Below, one piece after another: positions 62,715 to 64,000 of a stretch of DNA of 64,000 nucleotides. Numbering within the stretch: the first letter of the stretch is position 1; every line of letters begins with the position of its first letter. A program made the position numbers and the translations under genes. The stretch is taken from the NCBI GenBank assembly GCA_030374765.1, contig JARGXX010000109.1:868001-932000 (forward strand). Direction: 5' to 3'. The DNA is from Agarophyton chilense. Lineage: Eukaryota > Rhodophyta > Florideophyceae > Gracilariales > Gracilariaceae. Under the pieces are notes generated by a model. It saw nothing but the letters and a program-made list of their open reading frames with translations. It did not search any database and was not told the origin of the DNA.

Positions 62715-64000
62715 GCACGCAGAAAAAGACATCTTTGAATGGTGATAGCGCGCAAAAAGAAGAGAAACAGCTGTGGACCCCATCGTCAGTCTCCTTGCGT
62801 TGGTCGGATCACATCGCTGTTGGTCTCGCCTTGTCAGCGAAACGCTCCCTCCGGTTTTTCTCAAGTTTTCTGCCTTCTGTTTTCTTGCGTGTTTTGCGTT
62901 ATCTTGCTATCCTTGTTTCCCACCCACCACTCCCTCGCATTCCTCGCACATTGGAAGTTAAAGCGCACAAAGCTGCGCTGTTGTCTTGCCCAACAAGAGT
63001 AAGGTTTTTGACAGCTGTGTCTTTTCGGCGTGGCGATTACGCGTAGTTTCTCGGAAGCTACACTTACTAAGATGACCCTCCGGGGTTAATTTGATAGTGC
63101 TTTCTGATGGCAGAAAAGTAAATATTGTTGTTATTTTTCGGCGTATTGGTCTATAACCTAGCAAATAATACCAAGTGTTGTAAATGTAACCTTACACAGT
63201 GCACAACTCTTAGGCGGGTGGGTAATATAAAGAACTACACAGCATGCACAAAACGAACATAAACTCAATAATTATCTGTTGCTGAATATTTTTGTGTAGA
63301 AAATACCAATATTGAAAACCATTTTTCGTTAAGAGCAAATTCTATTGTACTCACAGATCACCTGGAAAACTATCCAAAAACCATTCTATTTGAGCTTGAG
63401 AACAATCAAGTTGTTGACCAAACTTTTTTTTTAATCTATACTTCTGGTTTTGAATTCGTGTCTACAACGAGATCAGTAGGATACTTAAGTTTTTTCTTCT
63501 GTATTCAAGTCAGACGGTTTGTGCCATTCTGCAGTATCATCTGCTTTCCAGTATATTGGCATTTTGTCGCACCAATACCTAGTACTTCGTTGCTGTATAG
63601 CAATACAGTAGCAATGATTTTTTTCGACTTCATCCCATATTATTGGCACCCGAAACTTCTGACATGGTGAAACATGGCAAATTTAGCTCCCGACCACAAG
63701 AAAGAGAGGATGTTTTCAAGAGAGTACGCAAGGAATGGGTCCATGCCACGGCATCACGAGAAACTCCATGTGATAACGTTCGAGTGCAATTAAATCTGCT
63801 TTTCGCGCAGTAATTATTTTATATCAATCGGGTCGAATGCGTTCTCAATATCGGGTCATTTGGCAGCTGTTGCACATCCAGCTAGTCTAGTAGCTACTGA
63901 AACGGAGCGAGAATTCACTATCTTGAAAAAATCGCGCAAGAACGGGGTTGCCAAACTCATGTCCAAGAATCATAGCTTCAGATATGGTCTTCAGTGGCAC
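62715..64000. other. Intergenic stretch to window end
   Basis: AT-rich from about 63.1 kb. No supported gene or repeat. A hydrophobic frame at 63458-63670 is not supported by start context or family. Confidence 0.35.

Noticed and set aside
1-64000. CRISPR array, rRNA or bacterial-type operon
   Set aside because: No regularly spaced identical repeats, no rRNA-like sequence and no operon-like packing were seen; the window is eukaryotic.

Overview
This is a eukaryotic nuclear window, most likely from a multicellular red alga of the florideophyte type (an inference). The host genes are compact and mostly single-exon, many encode secreted proteins, and gene-bearing stretches alternate with LTR retroelements and DNA transposon relics. 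The protein content (a STAR/KH RNA-binding protein, a GH5-like secreted glycosidase, a flavin amine oxidase, and several families I cannot name) also fits. There is no bacterial operon structure, CRISPR array or recognisable tRNA or rRNA gene.

Layout. 1-4.7 kb is transposon debris: a Myb/SANT-like relic, a short chromovirus pol fragment, and a PiggyBac-like transposase relic cut by a solo LTR. 4.7-7 kb holds a possible divergent solo LTR and one unassigned exon-like frame. 7-9.3 kb has a Cys-rich secreted protein (-) and a QUA1-KH protein (+). 10.2-15.9 kb has four + strand membrane-protein genes in two paralogous pairs, ordered A1-B1-B2-A2. 16.6-24.3 kb has a decayed, possibly arrestin-like locus, a secreted eight-cysteine protein (-), a GH5-like enzyme, a small charged protein and a Tc1/mariner relic.

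25.4-46.7 kb is a retroelement block: a solo LTR, then a Ty3/gypsy chromovirus (element A, minus strand, 26947-46708). Its 5' LTR is split by a second chromovirus (element B, plus strand, 35106-46208) with a perfect AAAAC target duplication. Both have chromodomains, the same tRNA primer-binding site and similar polypurine tracts. Element B also carries a block of antisense open frames between pol and its 3' LTR. Both are broken fossils.

48.9-53.6 kb looks like a DNA transposon: a PiggyBac-type DDE transposase with a C-terminal YqaJ-like PD-(D/E)XK nuclease, bracketed by paired 24-bp palindromes and carrying a nested solo LTR with a CCACT duplication. 53.9-60.1 kb is a cluster of secreted-protein genes, including two more members of the eight-cysteine family. 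The last host gene is a FAD-dependent amine oxidase at 61.2-62.7 kb.

The best candidates for undescribed biology are the eight-cysteine secreted family (three copies), the duplicated A/B membrane-protein pairs, and the transposase-nuclease element with its palindromes.
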